The translations under genes were made by a program, and so were the position numbers. Below are positions 10,831 to 20,059 of a DNA stretch of 64,000 nucleotides, one piece after another. Source of the DNA: Paraniabella hibiscisoli (GTDB lineage: Bacteria; Bacteroidota; Bacteroidia; Chitinophagales; Chitinophagaceae); the NCBI RefSeq assembly GCF_022512515.1, contig NZ_JAKWBK010000001.1, positions 1,860,001 to 1,924,000 on the forward strand, read 5' to 3'. The notes under the pieces were generated by a model. That model did no database searches. It was not told the DNA's origin and worked only from the letters and a program-made list of their open reading frames with translations. The stretch's first letter is position 1; each line of letters starts with the position of its first letter.

Positions 10831-12281
10831 ATGCAGGAAAAAATTGAAGCCATACAGGATCTTTATAAACAATGGAGCGGTAACGAACCCGCTTCTATCG
10901 ATGTATTACAGCAGGCAGGTAGCGAGCGACGCTATTTTCGTATCTGGGATAAAGAGGGCGGTTCGGTGATCGGAACGTACGGCGCTAATGTGCCGGAGAA
11001 CAATTCCTTTTTATATTTCTCAGAAAACTTTTCTCAGAAAAACTTACCGATCGCGAATATTTATGCGGTAAGCGAAGACCGGCAATTTTATTTACAGGAA
11101 GATTTTGGAGATGTATCCCTTATTAACCGGTTAGAAGGAGAAGGGTATACGCCGGCTATCTACAATCTTTTTAAAGAAAGCCTGCAGCAATTAGCCCGGC
11201 TACAGGTAGAAGGAGATAAAGACCTCGACTATACCAAGTGCCTGACCAACTCCGAGTTTGGTAAGCAGGCGATTATGGCCGATCTGCTTTATTTTAAATA
11301 CTATTTTTTAGATGCTTTACGTAAGCCTTACGATAAACAAAAGCTGATCGATGATTTTGAGGCGCTAAGTAATTACCTTACGCATACCGATCATAAGTTT
11401 TTTATGTTCCGCGATTTTCAAAGCCGGAATATCCAGGTAATGAAAGACGACTCCGTTCATTTTATCGATTACCAGGGGGAATGAAGGGGGCTCCGCAGTA
11501 TGATGTGGCATCCCTGCTTTGGCAGGCCCGGGCAGCGCTGCCCGAAGACTGGAAACGTAACCTGCTGCAGGATTACATGAATGCGCTGGAACCTTTGCTG
11601 GACCGGCCTTTGAACACATTGAACTTTATTAGCCAGTACAATGGCTATGTATTAATACGACTGCTGCAGGTACTGGGGGCTTACGGGTTCAGAGGACTAT
11701 TTGAAAGAAAAGCACATTTCCTTACCAGCATACCACTTGCATTAAAAAACTTAAAATCTTTTCTGCAAACCCATCCCATGGGCATTGCCTTACCAGAGTT
11801 TGAGAAAGTATTACAGATATGTGTGGATGAAAGCATTATCCAGCAGTTTACACCCGTTCAGGCTACAGAAGATACACCTCTGGTGGTTAAAGTGTGCAGC
11901 TTCTCCTTTAAAAAGGGATTGCCGATTCATGATGAAGAAAATGGTGGTGGTTTTGTTTTTGATTGCAGGGGCATTCTAAACCCTGGTCGCGTAGAAAGCA
12001 TGAAAAGCCAGACCGGGCGTGATAAAGAAGTGATACAATACCTGGAACAGCAAACAAAAATGCCGGTGTTCTTGCATAGCGTTTTTGATGTGGTAGATAT
12101 AAGTGTGGAAGATTATATTAAGCGTGGATTTGAAAGTTTGTATGTAAGCTTTGGTTGTACTGGTGGTCAGCACCGCAGCGTATATGCAGCTGACGCATTG
12201 GTAAGGCACTTGAAGAATAAGTTTAAAGTGAAGATCGAATTATGCCATTATGTGCAGGATGCGAAGAACTGGTGCAATTAA
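10831..12281 (+). CDS. AmgK-like sugar kinase fused to a RapZ C-terminal domain, frameshifted
   Basis: 483 residues after repair. Residues 1 to about 310 are an aminoglycoside-phosphotransferase/choline-kinase type fold: RRYFRIW near the N-terminus, then the Brenner-type loop FRDFQSRNIQV and the metal-binding IDYQGG. The last 130 residues are a RapZ C-terminal domain: FDCRGILNPGR, SVFDVV and the signature GCTGGQHRSVY. In gammaproteobacteria RapZ senses glucosamine-6-phosphate through this domain; AmgK phosphorylates MurNAc or GlcNAc at C1. Function in cell-wall sugar salvage is therefore inferred, supported by the MurU-like gene that follows. One G is missing in the run near 11478, which makes a false stop after IDYQGE. 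Confidence 0.8.
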
Positions 12282-12283
12282 AA

Positions 12284-12298
12284 GTCCATAGTTGATAG
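12284..12298. repeat. Left inverted word-block flanking the four-helix-bundle gene
   Basis: GTCCATAG (12284-12291) and TTGATAG (12292-12298) recur as their exact reverse complements CTATGGAC (12707-12714) and CTATCAA (12714-12720) on the other side of the small gene. Further near-copies of the words continue to about 12315. Confidence 0.7.
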
Positions 12299-12327
12299 CC
12301 GATAGACCATAGTTAATACAATAAAAG

Positions 12328-12678
12328 ATGGCTTTCAAATTTGAAAATCTTAAAGTTTGGCACCTGGCAGCAGATCTGTCAAATCAGATTGACACGCTTA
12401 CCAAATCATTTCCTTCTGAAGAAAAGTATAGCCTGTCCAGCCAGATAAAAAGAGCGGCTGATTCTGTGGCATTAAATATTGCAGAAGGATGCACCGGGCA
12501 AAGTGATCCCCAATTCAAAAGATTCTTAGGAATTGCACTACGATCTGCTATTGAAGTGGTTGCTGCGTTATTTTTAGCTCGGGGGCGTAACTATATATCA
12601 GAAGAGTCGAAGCGGAAATTCTATACAGAGTATGAAATACTTTGTAAAATGATAACCGGATTAAGAGACTCATTGTGA
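12328..12678 (+). CDS. Four-helix-bundle protein (23S rRNA intervening-sequence family)
   Basis: 116 residues, intact. The family hallmarks are FENLKVWHLAADLSNQI at the start, SLSSQIKRAADSVALNIAEG in the middle and FKRFLGIALRSAIEVVAALFLA after it. These small basic four-helix proteins are encoded inside the intervening sequences of some 23S rRNA genes and, in Bacteroidota, also as free-standing copies. Their biochemical role is not established. Here the gene sits between the kinase and the nucleotidyltransferase, with inverted word-repeats on both sides (12284-12298 and 12707-12735). This suggests a mobile cassette inserted into an operon. A second, decayed copy lies at 28647-28792. Confidence 0.9.
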   Translation: MAFKFENLKVWHLAADLSNQIDTLTKSFPSEEKYSLSSQIKRAADSVALNIAEGCTGQSDPQFKRFLGIALRSAIEVVAALFLARGRNYISEESKRKFYTEYEILCKMITGLRDSL

Positions 12679-12706
12679 AATTAAAAAATATTTGAACTTT
12701 AAACTT

Positions 12707-12735
12707 CTATGGACTATCAACCATCGACTATTGGC
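12707..12735. repeat. Right inverted word-block, overlapping the 5' end of the next gene's open frame
   Basis: CTATGGAC and CTATCAA are reverse complements of words at 12284-12298; ATCGACTATTGG follows as a further variant. The block supplies an ATG at 12709 that opens the downstream frame, but that start lies inside the repeat and is probably not native. Confidence 0.65.
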
Positions 12736-12747
12736 CTCTCTCAATCC

Positions 12748-13455
12748 ATGATCTTTTGTGCCGGCCTTGGCACCCGCTTTAAACCCTGGACAGACAAGCA
12801 TCCCAAGGCTTTAGCGCCGGTAAATGGCAAGCCCTTGCTGCAACGCAATATTGAATACCTGCAGCAGTATGGTATTAAAGATATTATTGTAAATGTGCAT
12901 CACTTTGCTGACCAGATTGAGGAGGCTGTAGAAGCCAGCAAAGGCTGGGGCTCTAATATTATCATTAGTGATGAGCGGGACAGCGTGCTGGAAACCGGTG
13001 GAGGATTACTTCATGCAAAAAAACTCTTTAAACCCGGCGAGCGTTTTATAACCTGCAACGCCGATATATTAACGGACCTGGATATTAACGAACTGCTGAG
13101 TTTTCATGAGCAGGAAAAATCCCTGATCTCATTTGCTGTGAGTAACCGCAAAACCTCCCGGAACCTGCTGTTTGACGAAAACAATGTGCTTTGTGGCTGG
13201 AGGAATAACGCAACAGGACAAGAGCGCATATCTGTACCCAAAGACAATCTGGTGGCTAAAGGTTATGACTGCGTGGTGATATTTGAATACGAGGTTTTTG
13301 ACCATATTAACTTTACCGGAAAGTTTTCACTAATCGATTTATATCTTGATCTGGCAAAAACACATAAAATTGTTGGTTTTGAACATGCTGGTGACCGATG
13401 GGTAGATGTAGGAAAGCCGGAAAGTGTGGCGGTGGCCGAAGCAATGTTCAGCTAA
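12748..13455 (+). CDS. Sugar-1-phosphate nucleotidyltransferase (MurU-like)
   Basis: 235 residues from ATG 12748. The pyrophosphorylase motif AGLGTRFKPWTDKHPKAL is within the first 25 residues, followed by PVNGKPLLQ, the sugar-binding ETGGGLLHAKKLF and CNADIL. It transfers a nucleotidyl group to a sugar-1-phosphate. Short MurU-type enzymes act on MurNAc-1-phosphate after AmgK, and the upstream kinase-RapZC gene fits that pair, so a cell-wall salvage role is inferred. The frame is open from ATG 12709, but those 13 extra residues are encoded by the flanking repeat, so the inner start is preferred. Homologues usually begin two or three residues before MIFxAGLGTR. Confidence 0.75.
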   Translation: MIFCAGLGTRFKPWTDKHPKALAPVNGKPLLQRNIEYLQQYGIKDIIVNVHHFADQIEEAVEASKGWGSNIIISDERDSVLETGGGLLHAKKLFKPGERFITCNADILTDLDINELLSFHEQEKSLISFAVSNRKTSRNLLFDENNVLCGWRNNATGQERISVPKDNLVAKGYDCVVIFEYEVFDHINFTGKFSLIDLYLDLAKTHKIVGFEHAGDRWVDVGKPESVAVAEAMFS

Positions 13456-13480
13456 TTTCCGTATATTAGTAAGAATAGCT

Positions 13481-14188
13481 ATGATAACCTATTCTACAAC
13501 AAATAAGGTCTTTTTAGGAGTAGCAGCAATAACCGTTCTAAGCCTGGTTGCCTCGTGGTTTGTGAGGGATATTGATCAGCTAAGAGAGCCTCTTGTACTG
13601 ATTACAGCTGCATGTCTTTTGTTCATGTTTGTTTATGCTGTATTTTTTCCTGCCTACTGGGGTTATTTTATAAGAGTAACAAAAACAGATATCGGTTTTA
13701 ATTTGGAGTATCTGAACCAATGCAATGAAGTACAAAAGAGAGAAAAGATTAATCTTGAAGATCTTGTTAGCTTCTCTTGTTTTGATCACTCCAGCCAGGT
13801 TTTAACACAAACAAGGCTTGTTTTCAGATCTTCCGGCTCGGTAAAAAAGTTCACCCTTTTGCATAAAAGCAGGGTGAAGGGTGTCGAATTGCAAACTACC
13901 GAAATCATCGATCTGATACTGGGGAAAATAGCTGTTTTTAACCAGCAGAGGCCTCACCAATTTATTGAAAGAACACTCAGCTTCTTTTCCAGTAAGCCGG
14001 GGCTTTACACCATAATAGCGTTGGCAACCATTCTCGGTTTTTTGGTTCTGTCATCGCAGGCAAAAACTGAAAAGGTGATACTTTGCCTGTTTGCCTTAGC
14101 TGCTATGATTTCTGCTCTAATGTTACGCAGATGGAATGAACTAAAGCAGATCGAAAAAAGCAATAAGCGGCTTTTGGATATTGCTTAA
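13481..14188 (+). CDS. Hypothetical membrane protein
   Basis: 235 residues with two pairs of hydrophobic helices: VFLGVAAITVLSLVASWFV and LVLITAACLLFMFVYAVFF near the N-terminus, and YTIIALATILGFLVLSS and VILCLFALAAMISALML near the C-terminus. A soluble beta-rich segment of about 110 residues lies between them. No family is recognised. The ATG at 13481 is chosen because the frame upstream overlaps the preceding gene and reads unlike protein. It ends at a bidirectional terminator shared with the convergent M1 peptidase. Confidence 0.6.
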   Translation: MITYSTTNKVFLGVAAITVLSLVASWFVRDIDQLREPLVLITAACLLFMFVYAVFFPAYWGYFIRVTKTDIGFNLEYLNQCNEVQKREKINLEDLVSFSCFDHSSQVLTQTRLVFRSSGSVKKFTLLHKSRVKGVELQTTEIIDLILGKIAVFNQQRPHQFIERTLSFFSSKPGLYTIIALATILGFLVLSSQAKTEKVILCLFALAAMISALMLRRWNELKQIEKSNKRLLDIA

Positions 14189-14206
14189 GGTCTGCTTCAA
14201 AATAAA

Positions 14207-14239
14207 AAAGGTTGATAAGCCTATAACTTATCAACCTTT
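14207..14239. terminator. Bidirectional terminator
   Basis: A perfect 13-bp stem, AAAGGTTGATAAG (14207-14219) and CTTATCAACCTTT (14227-14239), has an A-rich 5' side and T-run 3' side. It sits between two converging genes. Confidence 0.85.
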
Positions 14240-14258
14240 CAACTTTTTAACCTGATTA

Positions 14259-16631
14259 CTACATACCCGCCGCCTGCATCGGGTTCTTTCCTACGCTTTG
14301 ACCGCGGCGTGGGCCCGCTTCTGTTTTTTGAGAAAAAGCTTTGAACCTGGTAGGTGCAGGGATAGTTCCCCAAACATTATTGGTTACATCAATATCCGCA
14401 GTTTCCTGCAATGGGTCTAACTGTATTGAAGCGACCTCTTTATTTTTTACAAAGAATTTTTTCACCTTTTGCTCGTTGTAGCGCCATATCTGGGCCGGGA
14501 TGCGATCGGTTTCTTTGCTGCCATCTTTATAGGTCCATTCGATAATGATAGGCATTACCAATCCGCCTTTATTGCTAAAACTCAGTTCATAAAAATAACT
14601 ATTAGCAAATTTCTCTTTGGCTTCAGAAGTTAAAGCAGTTACTGTCATCGGCATTTCTATGGTGAAGTTCTGTGTGGTGTCAACCTTTACCTGTCCACGG
14701 GCATATTGCCAGTAAAAATCCCTGGCATCCGGATTCAGATCCGTATAAAATTTTAGGGTCTTATCTTCCCTGTTGCGAATCTTGGAAATGTCATCATAGG
14801 GATTTGTTGCCGGGGCGTCTACTTTCTTTTGAGTGGAACGGCTTTTAGGCATCTCGCTGTTTAAATCTGCTTTAGCGTATTTTACAGTGTCCAGCGAAAT
14901 ATCTACCGGTTGTATCCCATAAAACCAGCCGCGCCAGAACCAGTCAAGATCTTCACCGCTGGCATCTTCCAGGGTGCGGAAAAGATCGGCCGGAGTGGGG
15001 TGCTTAAAGGCCCAGCGGCGTGCGTATTCTTTAAATGCAAAATCAAACAGTTCTCGTCCCATCACCGTTTCGCGAAGAATGTTTAATGCAGTAGCTGGTT
15101 TGGTATAAGCGTTAGGGCCGAAACCTATAATATTTTCCGAATTACTCATTACGGGCTCCAACTGGTCCTTGGGTAATTTCATGTAATCCACGATCGCACC
15201 TGCCCATCCTTTTTTGGTAGGGAATTTATTATCCCAAAGTTCTTCGGTTAAGTATTCAACAAAACTATTGAGTCCCTCATCCATCCAGGTCCACTGGCGT
15301 TCATCGCTGTTAACGATCATCGGGAAAAAGTTATGACCTACCTCGTGTATCACCACACCCAACATGCCATTCTTTACACTCTCACTATAAGTGCCGTCTT
15401 TTTCTGTTCGTCCATAGTTAAAGCAGATCATGGGATACTCCATGCCATTGGCTGCTTCCACGCTTTGAGCTACCGGGTACGGATAAGGAAACGTAAAATC
15501 GGAGTAGGTTTTAATAGTATGTGCTACGGCACGTGTAGAAAACTTACGGTAAAGTGGGTAAGCCTCCTTGCCGTAAAAGCTCATACACATAATTTTTTTA
15601 CCATTGATGAGCTGGGGCATTGCGTCCCATACAAATTTCCTGGAAGCGGTCCATGCAAAATCTCTAACATTATCAGCCCTGAAGGACCAGGTTTTCTTTT
15701 GAGTATGCTTGTTTTTTTCCGCTGCAGTAGCCTCGGCCAATGTTACAATCTCGACGGGCTCTTTGGCATTGCGCGCCTGGTTGTAACGTCCCATCTGTGC
15801 CGCCGTTAAAACCTGTGCGTAGTTCTGGCATTCACCTGTAGCACCCACTACATGATCTGCAGGAACGGTTATCTGCACATCATAGTTGCCAAAAGTGAGG
15901 GCAAATTCGCCACGCCCGGTAAATTGGTGATTCTGCCAACCCTGAAAATCGCTATATACACAAACTCTCGGAAACCATTGGGCCATGGTATACAGGTTAT
16001 TGCCATCTTCTGCGAAATGCTCATATCCGCCACGACCACCATATTTCATCCGGTCACTGATTTTATAAGACCAGTCTATTTTGATGATATACTTTTGACC
16101 GGGTTTCAGAGGGTTGGGTAAGTCCACCCGCATCATGGTTTTGTTGACCGTGTATTTCAGCGCTGCGCCATTCAGGTCTGTGAGTTTTTTTATTTTTACC
16201 CCATAGCCGTTATCTGCCTTTCCGGACTCTTCTTCCTGCGTTGCCAGCATATTATCCGTCATCACCTGTGGCATTCGCGATGATGTCTGGTAGTTGGCGT
16301 TATTGATATTGCTGTGCTCATTCTCATCTAGCTGAAACCAGATATAAGTGAGTTCATCAGGCGAGTTGTTGAAATAATTCAAGGTTTCGCTGCCTGTTAG
16401 TACATTGTTTTTTTCGTCCAGCTCACATTTGATGGTATAGTCGCAACGTTGCTGCCAGTATTTAGGCCCTGGCGCACCACTTGCGGTACGATACTCATTG
16501 GGCGTTGGGAGGATGGTTCCCAACTGCTCAAATTTATTGCCATGGTTGCTGGTAGGGTTGTTTTGAATATCCTGGGCGATAGCAGTGATACTCAATGAAA
16601 GACCAGCGATAATACATGATAGCTTTGACAT
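14259..16631 (-). CDS. M1 family metallopeptidase, secreted
   Basis: 790 residues, intact, with signal peptide (MSKLSCIIAGLSLSITAIAQ). The zinc site is HEVGHNF (HExxH) near residue 425, with the third ligand in WMDEGLNSF about 25 residues later. This spacing and the WMDEG pattern are typical of gluzincin M1 aminopeptidases. A GMEY substrate-binding motif (NGMEYPMI) precedes the site. The C-terminal 200 residues are beta-rich. It is a paralogue of the gene at 17987-19921 and shares the N-terminal signature YRTASGAPGPKYWQ. The product probably trims peptides in the periplasm or at the outer surface. Confidence 0.9.
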   Translation of the reverse strand: MSKLSCIIAGLSLSITAIAQDIQNNPTSNHGNKFEQLGTILPTPNEYRTASGAPGPKYWQQRCDYTIKCELDEKNNVLTGSETLNYFNNSPDELTYIWFQLDENEHSNINNANYQTSSRMPQVMTDNMLATQEEESGKADNGYGVKIKKLTDLNGAALKYTVNKTMMRVDLPNPLKPGQKYIIKIDWSYKISDRMKYGGRGGYEHFAEDGNNLYTMAQWFPRVCVYSDFQGWQNHQFTGRGEFALTFGNYDVQITVPADHVVGATGECQNYAQVLTAAQMGRYNQARNAKEPVEIVTLAEATAAEKNKHTQKKTWSFRADNVRDFAWTASRKFVWDAMPQLINGKKIMCMSFYGKEAYPLYRKFSTRAVAHTIKTYSDFTFPYPYPVAQSVEAANGMEYPMICFNYGRTEKDGTYSESVKNGMLGVVIHEVGHNFFPMIVNSDERQWTWMDEGLNSFVEYLTEELWDNKFPTKKGWAGAIVDYMKLPKDQLEPVMSNSENIIGFGPNAYTKPATALNILRETVMGRELFDFAFKEYARRWAFKHPTPADLFRTLEDASGEDLDWFWRGWFYGIQPVDISLDTVKYAKADLNSEMPKSRSTQKKVDAPATNPYDDISKIRNREDKTLKFYTDLNPDARDFYWQYARGQVKVDTTQNFTIEMPMTVTALTSEAKEKFANSYFYELSFSNKGGLVMPIIIEWTYKDGSKETDRIPAQIWRYNEQKVKKFFVKNKEVASIQLDPLQETADIDVTNNVWGTIPAPTRFKAFSQKTEAGPRRGQSVGKNPMQAAGM

Positions 16632-16724
16632 ATTTTTTATTACTGAACCTTAAAAACAGTTTTTGATAGAAAAAATTGTAGGTAGCGCAAATATCGATTG
16701 TATACAATATGCGCTGTTCTGAAA

Positions 16725-17300
16725 TCAGAAAGGAACTCTTTCTATAGCCATTTTGGCTGCAATAACACATACAGCCAGTGATACAACGAATATATAAATT
16801 CTTTGAGGAATTTTTACCATCTCCATTAAAACTTTACCCAGCAACAGAATGATTAATACTACCACAATCTGCCCAGCTTCCAAACCCGCATTAAAGCCAA
16901 ACAGCCCCCATCCTAAAGACTGGTCGCTGGCCAGCATCATGCGTATAGAATTGGCAAAGCCCAGGCCGTGTATGAGGCCAAAGAGCAAAGCCAGGAAGTA
17001 ATTGGTATTTACATTTTTAACGGGCTTGCCATTCACCATATTCCAGCCAGCGGTCAACACAATGGTCACCGGGATTAGAAACTCGACCCAGGCAGAAGAT
17101 ATCCGGATTGCATCCAGCACACTTAACGCTAGTGTCAGCGAATGACCGATGGTAAAGGCTGTGACGAGGATCAGCACTTTCTTCCAGTCGCTGAACGTAT
17201 ACACTACGGCCAGGGCGAGGATAAATAATTGATGGTCCAGCGCATCAGTGCTGACAATATGCTTCCATCCTTCTACAAAATAAAAACTGAAATCGCTCAT
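16725..17300 (-). CDS. HupE/UreJ family membrane protein
   Basis: 191 residues with about six hydrophobic helices. The family motif FGLIHGLGFA and the N-terminal DALDHQLFILAL with a conserved His are present; a second His is in FTIGHSLTLALS. HupE/UreJ proteins are thought to carry nickel or another divalent metal, but this short Bacteroidota branch is uncharacterised. Start ATG 17300 (MSDFSFYF) is preferred over the TTG-type start nine codons upstream. It diverges from the DUF6702 gene at 17373, a pairing likely to be functional. Confidence 0.85.
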   Translation of the reverse strand: MSDFSFYFVEGWKHIVSTDALDHQLFILALAVVYTFSDWKKVLILVTAFTIGHSLTLALSVLDAIRISSAWVEFLIPVTIVLTAGWNMVNGKPVKNVNTNYFLALLFGLIHGLGFANSIRMMLASDQSLGWGLFGFNAGLEAGQIVVVLIILLLGKVLMEMVKIPQRIYIFVVSLAVCVIAAKMAIERVPF

Positions 17301-17372
17301 AATATTTAAATTCTCATGCTCCAACACAACTTCTAAAGCTAAATTTTTGTCATAGTATTATTTTCGCAAAAT

Positions 17373-17945
17373 ATGTCGATGGTATTATTACTCAATAAAT
17401 GGCTGTTAGGCTTGTTTTTGCTGAATGCAAATGTACATCCCTATCATGTAAGTGCTACGGAAATGGAGTATGACGTAAAAAGTAAACGTGTGGAGATCAG
17501 CACTAAAATTTTTACAGATGATTTCGAAAATGTATTGGCTAAATTATATAAGCAGAAGATTGACCTCTCCAATCCGAAACTTAAAGTGCAGATGACCGTG
17601 TGGGTGAATAAGTATATTACTACGCACCTGGCTTTAAAGACTAATGATAAGATACTTCCCATAAAACTGTATGACTGGGAAATTGATCACGAAGCGGTGT
17701 ACGTATACACTACTGCCGAAGCACCTGCGTTTAATAGTAAAAGCATTACGGTAGAGAATAATGTATTGTACGATCTTTTTGACGACCAGGTGAATATTGT
17801 GCATTTTATTTATAAAGGAAACCGTAAAAGCAACAAGCTGGTGCATCCGGAAACTAAAGTTTCTTTATCTTTTAAAGAAGCGATCAGTTGCCACGCCACC
17901 TTTACAGGTTACCGTTTATCACATTTTACTTCTGTTAACGATTGA
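17373..17945 (+). CDS. DUF6702 family protein
   Basis: 190 residues with an N-terminal hydrophobic signal segment (LLLNKWLLGLFLLNANVHP) followed by HPYHVSATEMEYDVKSKR, which is the start of the DUF6702 domain. The rest alternates strands (VEISTKIFTDDFENVLAKLY ... VNIVHFIYKG) as expected for a small exported beta-sandwich. Function is unknown. Proteins of this type are found beside HupE/UreJ-like transporters, as here (divergent, 72 bases between starts), which suggests an extracytoplasmic partner for a metal permease. Confidence 0.75.
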   Translation: MSMVLLLNKWLLGLFLLNANVHPYHVSATEMEYDVKSKRVEISTKIFTDDFENVLAKLYKQKIDLSNPKLKVQMTVWVNKYITTHLALKTNDKILPIKLYDWEIDHEAVYVYTTAEAPAFNSKSITVENNVLYDLFDDQVNIVHFIYKGNRKSNKLVHPETKVSLSFKEAISCHATFTGYRLSHFTSVND

Positions 17946-17986
17946 CGCGCAAAAATTGCATTAAATTCAACGTTTAAAATTTTTAC

Positions 17987-19921
17987 ATGAGACCTAAATT
18001 TCTTTATTCTTTTTTGTTGACTTTGCTGGCAGTCCCGGCTTTTTCTCAAACAACTTCTGTATATAATGCTAAGGAGGCATTTAATCCGCAGTTTTATCCT
18101 TATCCGGGAAATGAGTACCGTAGCGCCTCTGGCGAGCCAGGCGTTAAATACTGGCAAAACCGGGCAGATTATAAAATCAATTGCTCTATTGATACGGCTA
18201 ACCATAAGGTGACGGGATCGCAGGAGCTGGTGTATACCAATAATAGTCCTGACAACCTGAAATTTCTTTGGTTGCAGCTGGATCAGAATATTTACCGCAA
18301 AGATTCTCGTGGTTCAGCTACTACTACCGCTTCAGGTGGGCGCTGGGCCAATACCGGCTTTACCGAAGGGCAGGTGATCAAATCGGTAGCGATAGAAGTA
18401 AACGGGAAAAAATATACACCACAGTTTACGATTACAGATACCCGCATGCAGGTATGGCTACAGGAGTCATTAAAAAATGCAGGTAAGGTTAAGTTGATCA
18501 TAGACTGGTCTTTTGAAGTGCCTGTATATGGAACCGATCGCATGGGGCGCCTGCAATCAAAGAATGGTTGGGTGTATGAGATCGCCCAATGGTTCCCCCG
18601 CATGTGTGTGTATGATGACCTGCAAGGCTGGAACGTATTGCCCTATGTAGGACAGGGTGAGTTTTACCTGGAGTATGGAGATATCGATTTTGCGGTAACC
18701 GCTCCAGCTGATATGATCATCGTGGGTTCGGGAGAATTATTAAATCCTGCCGAATGCCTTTCTCCGGCCGAAGCCACCCGTTATGCTAATGCCAAAACCA
18801 GCGAAAAAACGGTAACGATCCGTAGTGCTGAAGAGGTAAATGCGGGCATTAAGACTGCCAGGAAAACAAATACCTGGAGATTTAAAATACAGAATACAAG
18901 AGATGCCGCATGGGCGGCTTCCAAAGCTTTTGTTTTTGATGGAGCTAAAATAAATTTACCCAGCGGTAAAAAATGCGTGGCATTAAGCGCTTACCCGGTA
19001 GAGTCAATTGGCAACAACGGATGGCAGCGCAGTACAGAATTTACCAAAGCCTCTATTGAGCATTATTCTAACAAATGGTTTGAGTTCCCTTATCCTGCAG
19101 CAACAAATGTGGCGGGTATTGTTGGAGGTATGGAATATCCGGGCATTGTGTTTTGCGGATACAGGGCAAAAGGCGCCGGTCTCTGGGGAGTAACAGATCA
19201 TGAATTCGGCCATAGCTGGTTCCCCATGATTGTAGGAAGCAATGAAAGAAAATATGCCTGGATGGATGAGGGCTTTAATACTTTTATCAATAGCTTTTCT
19301 ACAAACGCATTTAATAATGGAGAATTTAGCAAGCAGTCAACAGGCGATGAGGGAAGAAGCTCGTTTGGCGAAAATGTTGACGGTTTGTACACCATACCTG
19401 ATGCAGTTCAGCAGAGAAGCCTGGGCGTAACCGCTTATTATAAACCTTCGCAAATGCTACATGCTTTGCGGGACAATGTATTAGGTGCAGAACGGTTTGA
19501 TAAGGCTTTTAAGGAATATATTAACCGGTGGGCCTTCAAACACCCTTCACCCTGGGATTTCTTTCATACCATTGAAAATGTTGCAGGAGAAGACCTGTCC
19601 TGGTTTTGGAGAGGCTGGGTATTAAATACCTGGAAGATAGACCAGTCCGTAAAGGGAGTAACATACAGGGATAACCTGCCGGCTAATGGTGCAGCCATTA
19701 CTATCGAAAACCTGGAACAGATGCCTATGCCTGTGAAAATATTGGTTACAGAAACAAACGGTAAGCAGCAAACTGTAAAGTTGCCGGTTGAGATCTGGCA
19801 GCGTGGAAACGCCTACACTTTTGTAGTGCCCACTACGAGTGAGCTGAAAGAAGTAAAGATAGATCCGGATAACCAGCTACCTGATTGGAACCGGGTTAAT
19901 AATAGCTGGATGAAGAAATAG
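17987..19921 (+). CDS. M1 family metallopeptidase, secreted (second copy)
   Basis: 644 residues, intact, with signal peptide (MRPKFLYSFLLTLLAVPAFSQ). The HExxH zinc site is HEFGHSW near residue 405, and the distal glutamate is in WMDEGFNTF. GGMEYPGIVF is the substrate-binding segment. The first 100 residues repeat the paralogue's pattern (EYRSASGEPGVKYWQNRADY). It is about 150 residues shorter than the copy at 14259-16631 because the C-terminal beta domain is shorter. It follows the DUF6702 gene by about 40 bases and probably shares its transcript; a terminator follows. Confidence 0.9.
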   Translation: MRPKFLYSFLLTLLAVPAFSQTTSVYNAKEAFNPQFYPYPGNEYRSASGEPGVKYWQNRADYKINCSIDTANHKVTGSQELVYTNNSPDNLKFLWLQLDQNIYRKDSRGSATTTASGGRWANTGFTEGQVIKSVAIEVNGKKYTPQFTITDTRMQVWLQESLKNAGKVKLIIDWSFEVPVYGTDRMGRLQSKNGWVYEIAQWFPRMCVYDDLQGWNVLPYVGQGEFYLEYGDIDFAVTAPADMIIVGSGELLNPAECLSPAEATRYANAKTSEKTVTIRSAEEVNAGIKTARKTNTWRFKIQNTRDAAWAASKAFVFDGAKINLPSGKKCVALSAYPVESIGNNGWQRSTEFTKASIEHYSNKWFEFPYPAATNVAGIVGGMEYPGIVFCGYRAKGAGLWGVTDHEFGHSWFPMIVGSNERKYAWMDEGFNTFINSFSTNAFNNGEFSKQSTGDEGRSSFGENVDGLYTIPDAVQQRSLGVTAYYKPSQMLHALRDNVLGAERFDKAFKEYINRWAFKHPSPWDFFHTIENVAGEDLSWFWRGWVLNTWKIDQSVKGVTYRDNLPANGAAITIENLEQMPMPVKILVTETNGKQQTVKLPVEIWQRGNAYTFVVPTTSELKEVKIDPDNQLPDWNRVNNSWMKK

Positions 19922-19946
19922 GCTGTCTCAATCGCTAATTTTTTAT

Positions 19947-19979
19947 AACCTCACAGAGTCAAACCTGTGGGGTTTTTTT
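19947..19979 (+). terminator. Rho-independent terminator after the M1 gene
   Basis: AACCTCACAG (19947-19956) pairs with CTGTGGGGTT (19965-19974), with one G-U pair, and a T-run follows. Confidence 0.8.
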
Positions 19980-20059
19980 ATTGCCAGGATAAATGAGACC
20001 GATGCCAAAATATTTTATGGAAAAATTTGCTATCGGTATCTCATTAAAAAAGCACAACT

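Noticed and set aside
12709..12747. Upstream start of the MurU-like gene
   Set aside because: The first 13 codons are encoded by the inverted word-block and do not resemble homologues.
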